Below, in pieces: positions 12,301-27,300 of a stretch of DNA of 64,000 nucleotides (positions are counted from its first letter, which is position 1; the number at the start of each line of letters is the position of its first letter). The stretch spans positions 2,187,001 through 2,251,000 of the forward strand of contig JAPFBL010000068.1 of NCBI GenBank assembly GCA_026182355.1, given 5' to 3'. The notes beneath the pieces are model-generated. The model did no database searches and was not told where the DNA came from. It saw only the letters and a list, made by a program, of their open reading frames with translations. The DNA comes from Hermatobates lingyangjiaoensis (taxonomy: Eukaryota; Arthropoda; Insecta; Hemiptera; Hermatobatidae). A program made the translations under genes and the position numbers.

Positions 12301-15300
12301 TGCTGTATCGACGTCGTCTACCCAGTCGCAACACAAGGCCCAGACACAGCCGCACTCCATCCTCCCTTCACTCACCGATGACATGTACGTCGTCGAAGCT
12401 CCCTCCTTCATAGTCCCCTATGTATACGAAAAACCTCCAGTTAATACTCTCAAAGAGTTCCTCAAAGATCTTGAAAAAACTTTAAAAGAACAAGAAGAGG
12501 AATTAAAGAAAAAGGCGGAAGAACTGAAAAAGAAAGAAGAGGAAGAAGAGTTGAAAAAGAAAGAAGAAGAGGAAGAAGCGAAGAAATTGGAACAAGAAAA
12601 CAAAGAAAAAGAAGAGGAATTAAAAAAGAATGAAGCGGAATCTGAAGAACAGGCGGAAGAAACACCTGGTCCTAAAGAAAATGTTGAAGACAAGGATTTG
12701 GAAACAACCAAAGATAGTGGGAAAGTGGAAAGTGCTAATGAACCCGCTCAGGAACAAAATGAGGTTCCTGAAGTTAAAGAACCCGAAACTGCTGAAGCGA
12801 AGAAGACTCCTGAGGAAGAAAAGAAAGAACCTGAACCTGCAAAAGAGAAAACTGAAGAAACTAAAGAACCGAGTAAGACAGAAAAAACAGAAAAAGAATC
12901 TGAAAAAGCAACTGACACAAAGAAAGCGGATGAAGTCCTTGAAGATAAAACTAACAAAAAAAGTGAAAGTTATTTCGAGAACCCATTAGGTAAATTTTTT
13001 ATGCAAATTGGCATTAATTTAGTTCAGGAGCACGTTCAAGCGGATATTTTACGAAATAAAATGAGGAAAAAGGAAAAAGAAGGCCCTAAATGTTCGACTG
13101 ATATAAGTTTAGAAATTAATTCATTAACTAAAATTCTTGAAAGTACTAAGGAAAATAATGAGCCTTTTAAATTTGAAATGAAGAAATGCCAATTGTGTAA
13201 TTTTAAAACTGAGTCGCAGTTGGTCATGGCACATCACTTAGAAACTCCTCACATGCGAAACTTTGTGTACAGGTGTAATTTTTGTAATGTGGAGGTGCGA
13301 AGTCCTCATGATATTTTATTCCACATGGAGGCAGAGCATAATGTTAGGGGTCGACTGGAGCGGAGCCCTGCTTTTCATCAGTGCCCCAACTGTCCTTTTG
13401 AAGACAACCAAAAGGGAAAACTCAGCAGGCATCTTCTGTCTTGTGCTAAGAAGTACAAACCTGAACGGAACCAGGTAAGGGATATTTGTGTATGCCTTTT
13501 AATGTGTTATCAGTCAATATGTGGTAATTTATGTTGGAAAATGTTTTATTGATCCAATTCTAGTTAAATTAGCATTATTATTTTCTCAATAGTTATTATA
13601 AAGTCAATTATAAATTACACTAGTAAATGAAAGCATTATACCTCATATCGTATACAGGACTAGGAGGTTTGTTCTACCAGTTTCGGACGTTGTCCATCTT
13701 CAAGGGTTCGGGGTATGGATAATGTACGAAATTGGTCAAACACACCACGGTTTCGCCTACTTATCTGATATCTACCAATACTGGTAATACCATTGTGATT
13801 GAAAATGATAAATACTCGGCGTTGTACGCAGCGCGAGGTGAACCGGTTTGTCCTATTAATATTTAAAATCTCAAGTTTCTGAAAATACTTCAGTTGTTCA
13901 ATATAAACTTTTTTCGTAATGATGTGTATGGTTGAATGTATTTTTAACCAGTTTTAGGTAGGACTATTTTTATGTCATTAAACAAATTGTTCTTCAAGTT
14001 AATGCTATGGCATCCCAAATAGTTTGGTATCAGAAAATTATATGAGATAAGAAATTATAAAGACAATTTATAAATTAAAGAAAGTTTTTATATTTGGATA
14101 TATGTTCTTAATAGAGAACAAAAAAGAACAGAAAGATATAATTCCAAGTTTTTTAATTTTTATTAATATTTGTTTCAAATTAAAAAAATTGGAGTGGTTG
14201 GCCTACAATAAACTTTACTAAAAGTAAACATAATATAAAACTTTTTAACAATCAATTGAATTTTGGTTTTATTTTAATGTGGCTATTTTGTAGACGTAAT
14301 ATCAAACTCTGGTGAAATATCAAAAGCACAGTTAATGAAGTTAGTGTTACTGGTGCGTTATTATTATGAAACTAAGGGTCGTAGCCAATGTATCTGTTCC
14401 ATAACTTTCCCAGTCTAGTCTTCATAGTCTTGAGGGAAATTACAAGGTATTTCAGTTCATTGAGAGTTGTACCATAGTTGTTTATTATTTTCAATAAAGA
14501 GTTATTTGAGAGACCACCTACTTCTTTTCTGCTTGAAAAAAGAATTAAAACTGTTTAAGCTGGATTTATATGGGGACCTTTCTCCTTTAGCAATAATACA
14601 CTGATTTGGAGCGATTTAAGGTCATTTGCATATCCTTGCGAAACGAAGTCTTGATTATTTAGAATATCGAGAAGGTTATCCATACTAATAACCATAACAG
14701 AGGTGATGATTCTTGGATTAAAACATGTATATATTAGTTTTAATTCATTGCATTGGAAGTGTGTTATCAAAAGCTCCTTTAAATCCAAGGGTAGCGCAGA
14801 ATAATTCCTTTAAGACTTAAGGCATTTTCTATTTTGTTAACCAAGGATTTTGGAACTGACTGACTCTGTTAACTTGCCCTTCTGATATTGGGTTGTTCCT
14901 TGCAAAGCTGCTTATTTGCCAAAAACTTCTCATATTACTACAGTTAAAACTTAATAATTGTCATTTTTAGTGTAGTTTACTTTCCAATACTAAAGATCAT
15001 GAAATGACTGTAGTAAGACAATACTTAATACAACATTTAAAGTTTATTTAATCTCTGGACAAGTTGCTTATAATTAGTAAAACTTCGATCATAATGTACA
15101 AAAATGTACTTTTCTATGCTACAATTAAACATACCAAGAACAGTGAGCGTCCAAACCACAATAAGAAATCAGAAAAAAACTAAGATCTTTCAACCGTAAC
15201 AAGCAGTGTTCGTCAGAGTCAGATCTCAACTGAGGAATAAATACTAATGTGGTTATTGTGAAATCTTGTTACCAAGAACAATATACAGGTCATACCGATT

Positions 15301-18300
15301 CCTCAATGCAATCAACATGTAGTTAATTACAACACATTTGTTAAGCAACCATTCATCACACACTGAAAAACATCATGAACTATGTGGTTGATTAACCTTT
15401 CCGTTTATAACTTTGAAAAATAAATCTCTTACATACCATATTAAGTCATTAAAATATTTCATATTACAGTTTGAACATTTAAATAGCAATTATTTTTGAA
15501 TTAGTTTCTGACAATAAATCTCTGAGACAATCTAAATCCAACAATTACAGCAGGTTATCCGAAGTTGGTTTTAATTTTTTATGACTATATTATTGCCCTT
15601 TGCGGAAATCAAAATGTCTTGATTTTTTTTATTTTAACTTTCTAAATTTATGTTGTCTTACACAGTTTTATTCTATATTTAGCCGTTTAGAAAAAAAAAA
15701 TAACGCCCCATCCGTACAGGCAACTATACAAAACAGGAATCATCTTATCCTCATAAAATTTACTAGCGATTAAAGAGAAGAAATGTTGTTTAAAACACTT
15801 TTGGTAAAAACAGTGACTCTCATTACGTTGGCCACAAACAATAGACCAATCTGCGATATAAAGCTCAATTTCGTTTAAAATATTAATTTGATACATCAAA
15901 CGGTATGGCCTGTAGCGTATCCACTAACTTTTAAACACGTACACACATACAAAACAAATATCAAAAAAGACTTTGGGGACCTTAAAACATGTAAATCTCG
16001 AAATAGAATTTTTCTATCTTCGCTATACTTTTTACGTATAGTAAATGGGTAATCATTAATTTTTTTATAGGGATCGTAGAATGGCAATAATTGTATGAAT
16101 ATGTATTTAACTTGTACTTTATTTATAAACGATTTAAACGAAGATAATTTCTTTAAGATTACTTCAAAAATAGTAAGATGCTAATTTTCAAAATGATCCA
16201 AATAATTTGTTAGAATATAATAGATCCTTCTGGTACCCAAAAATACGTAAGTAGGTAGTGATTAACTATGATTCACTGCCTAGACCGATCCATGAATCAG
16301 TCAGTTTGAGTCATATCTAATAATGATCATTGATAAGAATGATAAGTGATTTCATTAAATCATGGATCGGAATTGAAGGTAAACACTAAGTGCTGTAATA
16401 CTTTAGAGCAGTTAATTTTATTTGGGAGCAGTTCTTTTGAAATCATTGTGAGCTACCGGTGTAGCATGCATGTATCGCTTCTGATCCTTATCTATAAATG
16501 TATATATGTTTTTATAGAACACAATGTTATGTAGACCCATAATTTCAAAAGTATAATACCTAAGTAGGTATCCCAAAATTACAAGAATTATGCAAACAAA
16601 ATTATTATATCTCGTAATCATCTGATTTTTCATTTCTATTATTTTACATTAAGTAATATTTATTAATAGTTATTACATTAAGTGTGAATTAGAAAACGAT
16701 ACAGAAGTAAGTTATAGATGTTAAGCAATGTGCTGTAGAAATTTGAGAATCCACATACAGTTGTGTAACAAGTCAGTGAGAACATGAATGAATCTTCCTA
16801 TTAATATTATATTGGCTTCGTCAAAATATCGCTTTTCTTTGTAACGATTTACGCTCTAGGCCTGCTCACCTTCTTGGAATATATTTAGGTTGAGAGATGC
16901 CAGTATATTGTTGGCAAGGAAATGCTAATTATTATTATTATGAAATTCTAATGAAAGATAAGCGATATAATGTAGTACCTTAACAATTTGTCGCCAGTTT
17001 TGTAGTTTTATTGCTAATATATTTTGGTTATCATTTGAGAGAGTTTAAACAAAAAAAAAGTATTCAAGTTAATAATAAAGAAAGTACAGATTCACTCATA
17101 TATATTGTTTTAGATTTGGTTGGTTACATAAATGAATGGGGGAAATGTTTTATTTCATAGTTTAACAGTAATACGATTAGAGAAAATTATAAGTGAATGA
17201 TGCAGAGATGAATTTTATGAAGCAAATTTGAAGTTATTTGTTTTGCTCTTAACTTTTTTATAGAACATTTTATTCTAAATTGTAACAATAGGGATGTTAT
17301 GTTTTGTACCTAATTATTATAAATATATTTACTGTTATTAAATTACTGTTTTGACCTCTATATTTATTTTGACAAAATTGGTGTAAAAAATCTGAGAAAT
17401 TACTCTAGGTGAATGTACAGTCTATTTAGTGTTTATTGTGTCTTGTATAAATGTGTTTTTATTTTTTTAAAAGAAATGTTAATACAGAATTAAAAGTTTC
17501 TAGTTGAGCGGATCCTGTTGGTATGGAGAGAAACATCCTTAGGGTCCAATATTGCGTGGAAACCAAAACGTTCTTATCCACACTGAATTGTATTGGAATC
17601 TTCCTAATAGTGTGACCTGTAGCCTGTTTACAAAATTTTAGACACACGACAAACCATTAGCAGAGTCAGACATCATTTAGAAGACTAAATAGCTTTATGT
17701 ACCCTTCAAAACGTTTAATCCGTCAAAATGTCTTTTTTTTTGTGATCAAAATATTTTACTTACAGCGAGGTAAAAGAAGAGGTGATCGAAATGAACTTTC
17801 AGGTGCAATTGTCGTCACAGATATCTCTTCAAATTGGCCAAACTTATTTTGGTTAATGGCTTAATGGCATTCCAAAAACAAAAAATTACAGTAATGTGAA
17901 GGCATTAAAAGCAGGTGAATTACCATTGAGCTGTATAAAAGAGCTTATCATTTTTAGGATTTTATACTTTCCTTACTCGAAACCCTAAAACTGAATTGCA
18001 TGTGTCAAACAACCAAAGCACGGTGACAAGATAGATTTTATGTATCTGGAATCAGTAGTATCTGGTAATAATCATATAAATATTTTTGTAATGACGTTTT
18101 ACAAAAATTTAATAGGTAATGTATGGATCAAGTATATGGATTTATATATTTAAAATAATACATAATTTATGGACTTAAAGAATTACTTGTAAAATTAATT
18201 GGTTAAACCAAGTTGTCAAAGCTCATCTAACGGCATTGATGAACTACATACATACCGTTGTATATAGCACACTGGCTAGCTTGCAAAGCAGGGCGCTCTT

Positions 18301-21300
18301 TTTTACGGCCACCAGGACGGGCTTCTAGTAACCTTGTAGATTTTCCTTTAGTCCTAGCTCATCACTCTACATACATCATGCGAAGAATTTTCCTCCCCTA
18401 TACATTTATTATCTTTCTGTTAGATTTGAAAGAAAGATATACAACACCTCAGAACCATATTGTCTCCTGGTCGTAATGAGGTTATATATATAATTCTCTC
18501 TGCTCCTGTTAATAAGTTGTCTAATGTTCTGGGTTTCTAGAAGATAATAGCAGCATCTATTACCAGTAGGTAATCTCATATTAGAAGTAAGAAATTAATA
18601 TCTAAAACGTACCCGCCGATCCCTTAACGACCTTTATTGAACTCTACTGGGGAAGTCCGTTTGAGATACATTGGTTTAAAACGAATTATACGAATATTTA
18701 TACTGTTCTAAGAAGTTATTATGTATAATAAGTGTAATATATTATGTAATGCATGTATGAGTTTGTAAATAAAAGTACATTAAATTTGTTTAGGAACCTC
18801 CTCTGGAATGGGAACCACCTGCAAAGATCCCCAGAGTGCGCGGCTCTCGAGGCTTGGCGGGTAGCAGCTCCGTCATCTACCCACCCTCGCTGTCGCCCAG
18901 GATAGTCAACAACCCCTTGGGCAGGCTGTCAGGCAACCCCTCGGTGCTGTCCAACAGCCTGGGTCAACGCAATCGTGGCCGGCCGCCTATCTACGTCCAG
19001 CGGTATCCTGCTTCTCACAAGGCTCTGGCTGCCCATATAAGACAAACCAGTCAGTTGAACCAAAACTATAACCCAACATTTATTTCAATATGTATACTTT
19101 ATTATTGCTTTTATTCTTCATGAATGTTATTGTTTTCAATGTTGTAAGTTATTGTGGGAGTCCTAAATATAGCCTTATACAAGTTTATTCTAGTAGCGAG
19201 TGCTATCCCAGATGTGCATTTCAAATATGGAATAGAGACAATTTACCTGTAGTAGCGAGGTTAAACACTTTATCTTCTTAACAGTTTAATATAATTATCA
19301 GTCGTTTCAACTATCCATTTATCTATCATCAGTCTACAACCTTTAGCAGTCTATATACATTTCAAACGTACTTTTGTATGTGATGTAGGCTATAACTGAT
19401 GCTAGTTTAAACCTTGTGCAGATTGTTGTAAGTTTGTAGCTAGAGTGTGGCTGCATGGATGACTGAATATATTGCTAATTAAATTAGATATGAGGAAAAA
19501 CAATATATTTATCGTTATTCACATGAAATAAAGAACACACAACTCTTACTTTTATTTGAATCGTAATTAGGAAAAACAGAGGTATAATTCCGAACAAGGC
19601 TGTGGGTATTGAACAACTGGTATTGCACGAGTGTATTATACTTATATGGTCAGGAAATAATGAGGAGAAGCAATGTTGTCCAAAACAACTGTCCTAGGTA
19701 ATTTGAGGTGAAAAAAGGGTTTCCTCCTCACAGCTGGAAAAATTGGGTGTGATACAAATATTAATTGGTTTTTCATTTGCAAAGTAGCTTTGATCAAAGT
19801 AACACGCCATAGTTCTCGTGTTTATTGCATCTGAGAGAAGTGAAGCAAACAGAGGTAAATTGACATCCGTCGCGCCTGTCTATCAAGGAAATATATGTTT
19901 GTGAAACCATGTGGAAGGAGCATAATCCACAGAATAACCAGTGTGTTATACTTACATGACCAGTCAAGGAAGAACTGTGATCCAGCTACTCTTACCACAT
20001 TATCTTTGACTAGGTAGTCTAATTTTAACCTAAATTCAGTCATAACAGTTTCCATGTGACTTAGTTTAAAAAAAGTTTAATTTTGAATATTCTGAATTAT
20101 CTGGAGTTCTTTATTCGAGCTTTATTTGCGTATAAAAACTCTTTATTCTTGATATTGTACAGTTTTCAGTCCTCTCAATTCCATTTATACAGTTTTTGTC
20201 GTATAAGTATCTCCGCTCTTCAGTGTAATATATGCCGTTTATACCGTTTATTTTCTAGTCCTATTTTACAGCCTTCTGTTCTTCTTATAGCTCCATTAGT
20301 TTTTTCCAATTCATTACAGTTCGACAATTATAAATACAGTTTGTTCTTAGCGTGTGAGTTATACTACTTTTTTTGAGTTCCGTTTAATTGCTATATATTA
20401 TTTGTTTTATTTTGATGTCTGCAGTTTTTCTTCTATTTAAATATTTATCCGTTTGTTATTTGTCTATTCCAATTGGATTTTTCCTTTTCATTACTGATCA
20501 GGTATGTATCTCTTGTGCATTATCTCATATTTGCTCTTGATTAAGGACTATCATTGCTGGGTTATTGTTCATTTACATTTCCACTCTTTCCCATTTTCTA
20601 TCAATGGTCTACTCTTTCTTCTTTCAATAGCGCTATTACTTTTCGTATCATTACTCATTTCTAAGGTTTCAGCTGCTCTACCTTATATTTAGACCTGTAT
20701 TCCCTTTAACTTTGCTCCGGCTTTCATTGCTCTATTCTTTTAATGTGTGGTATGATACTAATTTTAGGTTTACCATGCAGTCCTATGTTTCGTACTGAGA
20801 CTAGTTCCCATTCATCACAATTACTTTTTATTACTTACTTAACACTTTGTCCACTCTTTCTTGCTCACTTGCATTTCTTACTAATCTCTTTATAATAATT
20901 CTCCCTTCTGTTGACCTGCTGTTTCCTTATTTGTTTTACAGAATTCTTTGCTCCATCTACTAGTTTTTCATATAATTATTCTCTTTAATTCACTTCATTA
21001 AACATCACTTCAATTTTCTTGAAAAATTTATTTACTTAAATTGTTTTTTTTTTAGCTACTTAATGATTCTGATAACATATCATAGTCAGGGCCAATTTGA
21101 GTAGGAAAGTATCTTGAATATACCCTTAGTACTACTTACTAAATTCTCTTTATTTTTCGAAAAATTGTTTTTCGTGATTAATTTGGGTTAATTATAGAGA
21201 AAATGTGTATTAATCATATGCCATATTCATTGCAATCAAAGGAGAAATGACATGCGAAAGGTAGATATGTTATATTAGCTGTTGAGTGCCTGGTATAATA

Positions 21301-24300
21301 TAAGAGCCCTGGTTATGAACACATCAAAAACTAGCTAACACGTCAGTGTAAGTTGAGCACTAATGGTTTATTGTGTAGTGGTTCAGTTTGACTGGGGATG
21401 GTATGATGTACGTGTAGTAGTAAAGGGAAACTGAGGCCTTCATCCATTGGTGGTTCTCGTGAGGCAAGTCGCTTGAACTGTCGTGTGTTGCTTCAATTGT
21501 ATATTTCAATGTATTTGTTATTTAGTAATCTTGATATCTTTACTTAAGAACATCACAATAAAGACGTAAAAACCACGACAATTTATCTGAAAATAAGCTA
21601 TCTTGACGAGGATGGGGTTTTGGGGCCGGAGTCAAAGATTTGGGAAAATTTGGTTAGAAAGGTGGAGTTGGATTTTTTGAAGTTACAGTAGGAGTTTGTT
21701 TCTCTGTATGAAGCTGGATAGCAAGATACTAGTAGGCTTTATGCCAGCAAAGGTAACTTTAGTATAAACTAGTATTGGATCCCGTACGCATCACAGGGTC
21801 TCAGTGATGACTAACAGTCAAAATCAGGTTTAATATCTTAGACAAATAAAAGAAAAAACGTGCTTATAATTTTTTTGATGAAAAATGGGACCCATTGACC
21901 ACATACTGTTTCATCAGGTTATATCAGTTGGTAAAAAAGATGATTGAAAACTGAAAAGTTAGAAGAGCATTTGATGTAGAGTATTTTTCCTTTTGAGTTC
22001 CTAAGATATCACGTATGAACTGAATGTACAATTGTAAAATTTTAAAGCATTTCAAACTATTACAAAGTTGTTCTTATTGTAAAAGCCGTAGGTTTGTCGC
22101 TGTCAGAATGTATATATTTATTTTGTTGCACTTCTCCTTATGGGCATTAGCGCATGCTCTGTAATGAATTTCAAAATATTTTTAAAATTAAAAAAGATTG
22201 TAGTGATAGAGGTTACTAAAAGTAAAAAGTGTACATGATTTAATGACTTAACAGAGAAGTCCTTTTCTTGAAAAGAGATAATGACCACAGTTTTTATATC
22301 GATATGACCATGAACATTATTCTAACTATATGGTGCTTCGTCAATATTTCTGTTGTAACACTAGTGATTTGTAGTTTGAATACTTACCTAGGTAAGAAAT
22401 TAATAATAATTAAGTTTCAATATCTTAGTTTAAATTACAGTTCATGAGAGAAGTATCTAGGGAGCTAGGTTATGTCGATGTCAGGGCTTAATCTCAGTAT
22501 GCTACAGCTGACTGACAGCAACAGGGGCTTGCATACTTATGTGTGTGTGCTCTCAGGTGGACCAGGATCAGGCATGGTGTACAGGCCTCCGCCAGCTCTC
22601 AACAACTCCCAGCCTCCTGTACTCCTCCCAGCACCCTTCCTGTCGGCGGCCAGTGCAGCCTCCACCCACCCCGCGCTCCAGGTATGACTATCGCATCCTA
22701 GTGATAACTGTCACAACACTGTGCCTCTTGTAACTTTTTTAAATATTAATTGAATTCGCGGTTCATGTTTCGAAAGAAGAATATTAAAAACGAAGGATGT
22801 AAGTACTCACCTCTCCTGATGAATATTAATTTCAAACAAAGTGATTAAAACTGTATGGAATTTTTATTTAGTGTGAAAGCTCATATTTTATAGTTGATAT
22901 TGTATATTCCAAATCTGTAACAGTTTATTTCTGAACTTTATTATTTCTGAAATTAGGAAAATGTAATTTAGCGTGATTATATAGAAGGGAACTAGAACAA
23001 ATTTCTTAAAACAATATCCGACTCAACTCGGAATTGAACATGATGTTTAACCGAAAATTTCTCAATTGTAAGTTCATATACATATTAATTTTATTTGTAA
23101 TCTACTAATGACCAATTGAAATTGGTCTCTTAATTCACAGGTTGGGGACGTTGTTATTCACGCATCGAATCATGTACGCGTGTCAATGAAATAGATTATA
23201 GCAAGTCAGAGTGAAAAATGTATCTATGATTGTAATCCAGATCGATGCTTGAATAACAATCATTCCCAACCTACCAATGAAGAGATCGTTTTCAGTCTGC
23301 GATCGTTGTATTTTAAATAAAATTAATATTAATATGAACCTTCAATTGAGAAATTTTCGGTTGTTAAACATCATGTTCAACTCCTAGTTGAGTTGGATAT
23401 TGTTTTAAGAAATGTTCCGTTCCCTACCACGTAATTGTGCAAAATGATACAAATATTCAAAAGTTAAGGATGAGTACTCAGGATTTCTCAATGGGCAAGA
23501 GTTCTCTATTTCGCCACCGAGAAGCCCATTTGAACATAGTATTTCATTATCAGGAGTTATATGATCCCCTTTAGTAGCGGGTCTCCGTTTTATTCAGTAC
23601 TTGTTTAATCCAGTCAACAAATACAATGTTCTCGTACCTTAATCACCTCTGTGATAGTTATTCGATTCCCTTATCCCTTGTTTGTTGTTCCAATGCACAC
23701 ACTTATTTGTCTTTCTTCTTCACTTCAACTCTAAGGGAGGGAAGAGGTGTTCATGTATTAATTGTAGCCAATTTTGTTGGGGAAGCCACTTTATTGGAGT
23801 AACTGTTTTATATGAGTACTTGATAGTACATCATTGGAATCATCTCGTTCACATCCTCTCCGATATTTTCTATTTACCCCCATGATAAATAGGCGTTATG
23901 ACCAAGACAATACCCTTGGTTCTTTGAGCTTTCATAGTCCTTTATTTCTAACCGTATTACATATTTTTTTTATATTAAAGTATGTTTGACCTGTAGAACA
24001 CTACAAAAACATGTTAAGCATTATACATATTATGTTAACAGGCCTTGCATACATCCTTTATTTTGAACAGATGATAAAAGAAATTAAATATATTAAAAAT
24101 TCAAAAAGAAATAAAAATGGCTCTACTCTTGTCATTGTTATCCTCAGTTCGATCTCTTTACCTGTTTAAAATGTAGTTTAATATTATGGAAGTTTTGCAA
24201 TGTCAAATATTTATGGAATGAACATTTTGTTTAATGTGACGACTTTTATTCACTGTCATTTTAAATCTCTGTGACTTATTAAGATGGCGATAATCGTTGT

Positions 24301-27300
24301 TCAGAAAACGCGGACCAGTGGCGGACAACAGAACCAAGGTGTGAGCAAGGCTGGACCTGGCACAGCGACAGCGAAGCTTCTGCAGCAGCCCAGCATCTCC
24401 ATTACCCCTCTGCCGAGGGGCCCCTCCGCCTCCTCGTCCTCGGCCGGCGCCCAGGTCAAGCCGGGCCGCCCCCCTGGCTCTGCGCCCTCTAAGACTGCTT
24501 TTGTTATATGCGAAATTTGCGACGGCTACATCAAGGTAATTAACCACTTACATTTTGGCTTATATTCAGTGTGCGTAAAACATAATATGAAAGGGTTCAC
24601 AGAAGCCAGAATTGTTTAAAAAACAACTAATATGTTGCTAAAAGAATAATTCAAATTTTCATAAAATTTAAAGTCTCACTTGTCAGGAAGTTTCTCACCA
24701 AGTCACTTAAGTGTTAGTGGATCTTATATTCTAAGGGTAATACAATTACCTTTAGTTTTTACAAAATGAGGAGTATATTACAGTCTTCTTGCAGTCAGTC
24801 TCAGGCTGCAGCATTAAAGGATCTATATGTAACGTTTAATTGCACTATTATTCATTAAATATAATGATTTTTTTAAACTTCCACAAAAAAAATATACCAT
24901 GGTTAAGAATGATTCATTGTGGTGTGTTTAGTAAACAATGATAAATTTTAACTGTATGTTGCATCTGGTTTCTTGGCTAAAATAAATTACTTTGTTGAAG
25001 AACTAAGTCTTTTCTTAAACTATTGTAATTCTCTCTAACTTATTGGAAGCATCATATATTTCTCTCTTAGTTTATTTTTCTAGTGAGAGAAGAATGATTC
25101 CCAAGGAAGTATTGAAATGTTTACAACTGATATCTATTATGATTTGTTTTAAGTTATCTAACTCGATTTTAATAGATAAAGACGCTTCGATGACTACCTG
25201 ATGTCAAATTGAAGGCTTAAATTATTAAAATGAATAAACATATATTTATTTTTGTTCTTAGGATTTGGAACAACTAAGGAATCATATGCAGTGGATTCAC
25301 AAAGTGAAGATTCATCCCAAAATGATCTACAACCGTCCTCCGCTCAACTGCCAGAAGTGCCAGTTCCGCTTCTTTACGGATCAGGGTTTGGAGAGGCACT
25401 TACTGGGATCTCATGGCCTCGTGACCTCCAGTATGCAGGAGGCTGCCAATAAGGGCAAGGATGGAGGACGATGCCCCGTTTGCGGAAGGGTACATATTTT
25501 TTTATTTTTAACTCGGTGGTAGATCTAATTTCATTTAACAAACTAGATTTGTATTGCTTGTCTGAGAAATCCAGTGAGGAGGATATATCCTGAAAAACAG
25601 ATATATTTTGGTTTCTAATTATCCAGTCGTGGTCTAGTTCCGTTCTGTTTGCCATTCCATATCGTTTGAATAATTTCCGAGATTAACCCTCTTTCACACT
25701 CACAAAAGGTAATTTTTAAGCCTTCGTCCTCTTTTAGGGGTTGACAGTGTGACTTTTTTGAGAGCCAGCCTTTTTACCTTGTTGATTCTGAATTGTACAT
25801 TTTCCCTTTCATACTCTTATAGAATACATATCTCTATCTAATACAGTAACTCCCCCGTATCCTTCTGAAATCAGTACTTCATGTACCCAAACGCCCTAGT
25901 AATTCCCAAATGAGTAAAGCTTGCTTTGAACTGCTTCTTCACCATGATATTGTAAACAGTTTGTTTGTAATTACTTTTTTGTTTAGAATTATGGGAAATT
26001 ACGCGAAATATTCCAAAACTTATTGTAAATGTATATTAAAAATTATAATTATACAACAACTCACAATCGTGTAAAATTGTAAAATACTCCTTAACATTCT
26101 GATAAAGAATATAATTAAATAAGATGATTTAAACAAAATAAATTGAAATGGTAATTGAATCTTTGAAATTTATGAGTATTGTCTTTAGGAAAAGTAATTG
26201 AAGTATTCTCTTATTTGTGATAAATATATAAATATAAATTTATTTAATTAAATAACAACAATACAACATGTAATCTGGGATAATGAAATTGGCATATATT
26301 TTTTTCATTGTTAGTAATCACAGGGTTAAAATGCTATTATGAAGTATTTATCTGCGTTATTGGTTCTGTGTAGATAATTTACTATCTTATGATTTACATA
26401 GAAATGAAATAAAATAATAAAGGCGAAGTTATATTAAAGGAAACAACCAATTTTTTGCTGTTTAAATACAGTTTAAAACGTTTTTTTGTTTATAGCACAC
26501 TAAAGCGTATTTTTCATTTGTAAAGGATATTTTTAAAAAATAAAAAGATGCATATTAGGAATACATCTTTATCTATTGATTTTTGAATTTCATTTTCCAT
26601 TTATAGGATTTTTATCTAATTATGTTATATATATAATGTTCAATGTAGACAAAGAAACATGGAGAAATTAAAAATACACAATTACGTTTCTAATTTTTGG
26701 TTTGAATTGAACCGTCTTCAGGGGAGATAAGAGAGGGAAAGCAAGCGCACTGGTGCAGAGACGGTTGGAGACCAACAATGGAGACCTCAATGTTGAGGTT
26801 AATGTAGAGAAGAATCAATTTATAATTAAATTAGGAAATATGAAAAAATAATAATAAATAAAAGATAAACTGAAGGATGAACAGAGGACGTACACAGAGT
26901 TACGGACGTAGCTTTAATAAAAAAATCGAATGAAATAAAACATATAATAATAATAAATAAATAATATGATTCAATAATAAAAATGAATTAAATAAACATA
27001 AAACATGTAATACAGAATAAAAAATAGCATAAAACCTGAACGCAATGACAAGGAACTAATTAAATGAAGCATTATCTCTTTAGAGATAGGCGTATGTTAT
27101 TTTTTATTCTCTGAACCATTTTTCATTTTTTATTATTTAATTCTTTTTTATTATTGAATCATTTTATTTATTATTATCATTTAAAATCCCAATATTATTT
27201 TATGTTTTATTTTATTCTATTTTTTATTAAAGTTTAGTCAGTTCTTTTATTTATGTACCATTTCCTCTGTACATCTCTCTGTTTATCTTTTATTTATTTA

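Larger units (their letters stand above)
13475..18793 (+). other. MEP-1 intron 2 (5.3 kb, repeat-laden)
   Basis: Begins GTAAGG and ends TTTGTTTAG. It holds an isolated hairpin-signature element at 13660-13720, a family-A foldback relative at 15156-15240, a family X copy at about 15755-15995 (possibly also 14540-14640), and a short family X scrap near 17600-17650. The rest is AT-rich with no gene. A 72-codon + strand ORF at 18258-18476 has no family likeness and lacks splice logic. Confidence 0.7.

Noticed and set aside
18258..18476. 72-codon ORF just before MEP-1 exon 3 as an extra exon
   Set aside because: No acceptor/donor pair in the right phase, and exon 2 to exon 3 already joins seamlessly in the conserved ERNQ-EPPLEW region.
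20083..20692. Hydrophobic + strand ORFs (97 and 62 codons) in intron 3
   Set aside because: Pyrimidine-rich DNA always reads as Leu/Phe/Ser; no start context, splice logic or family match.
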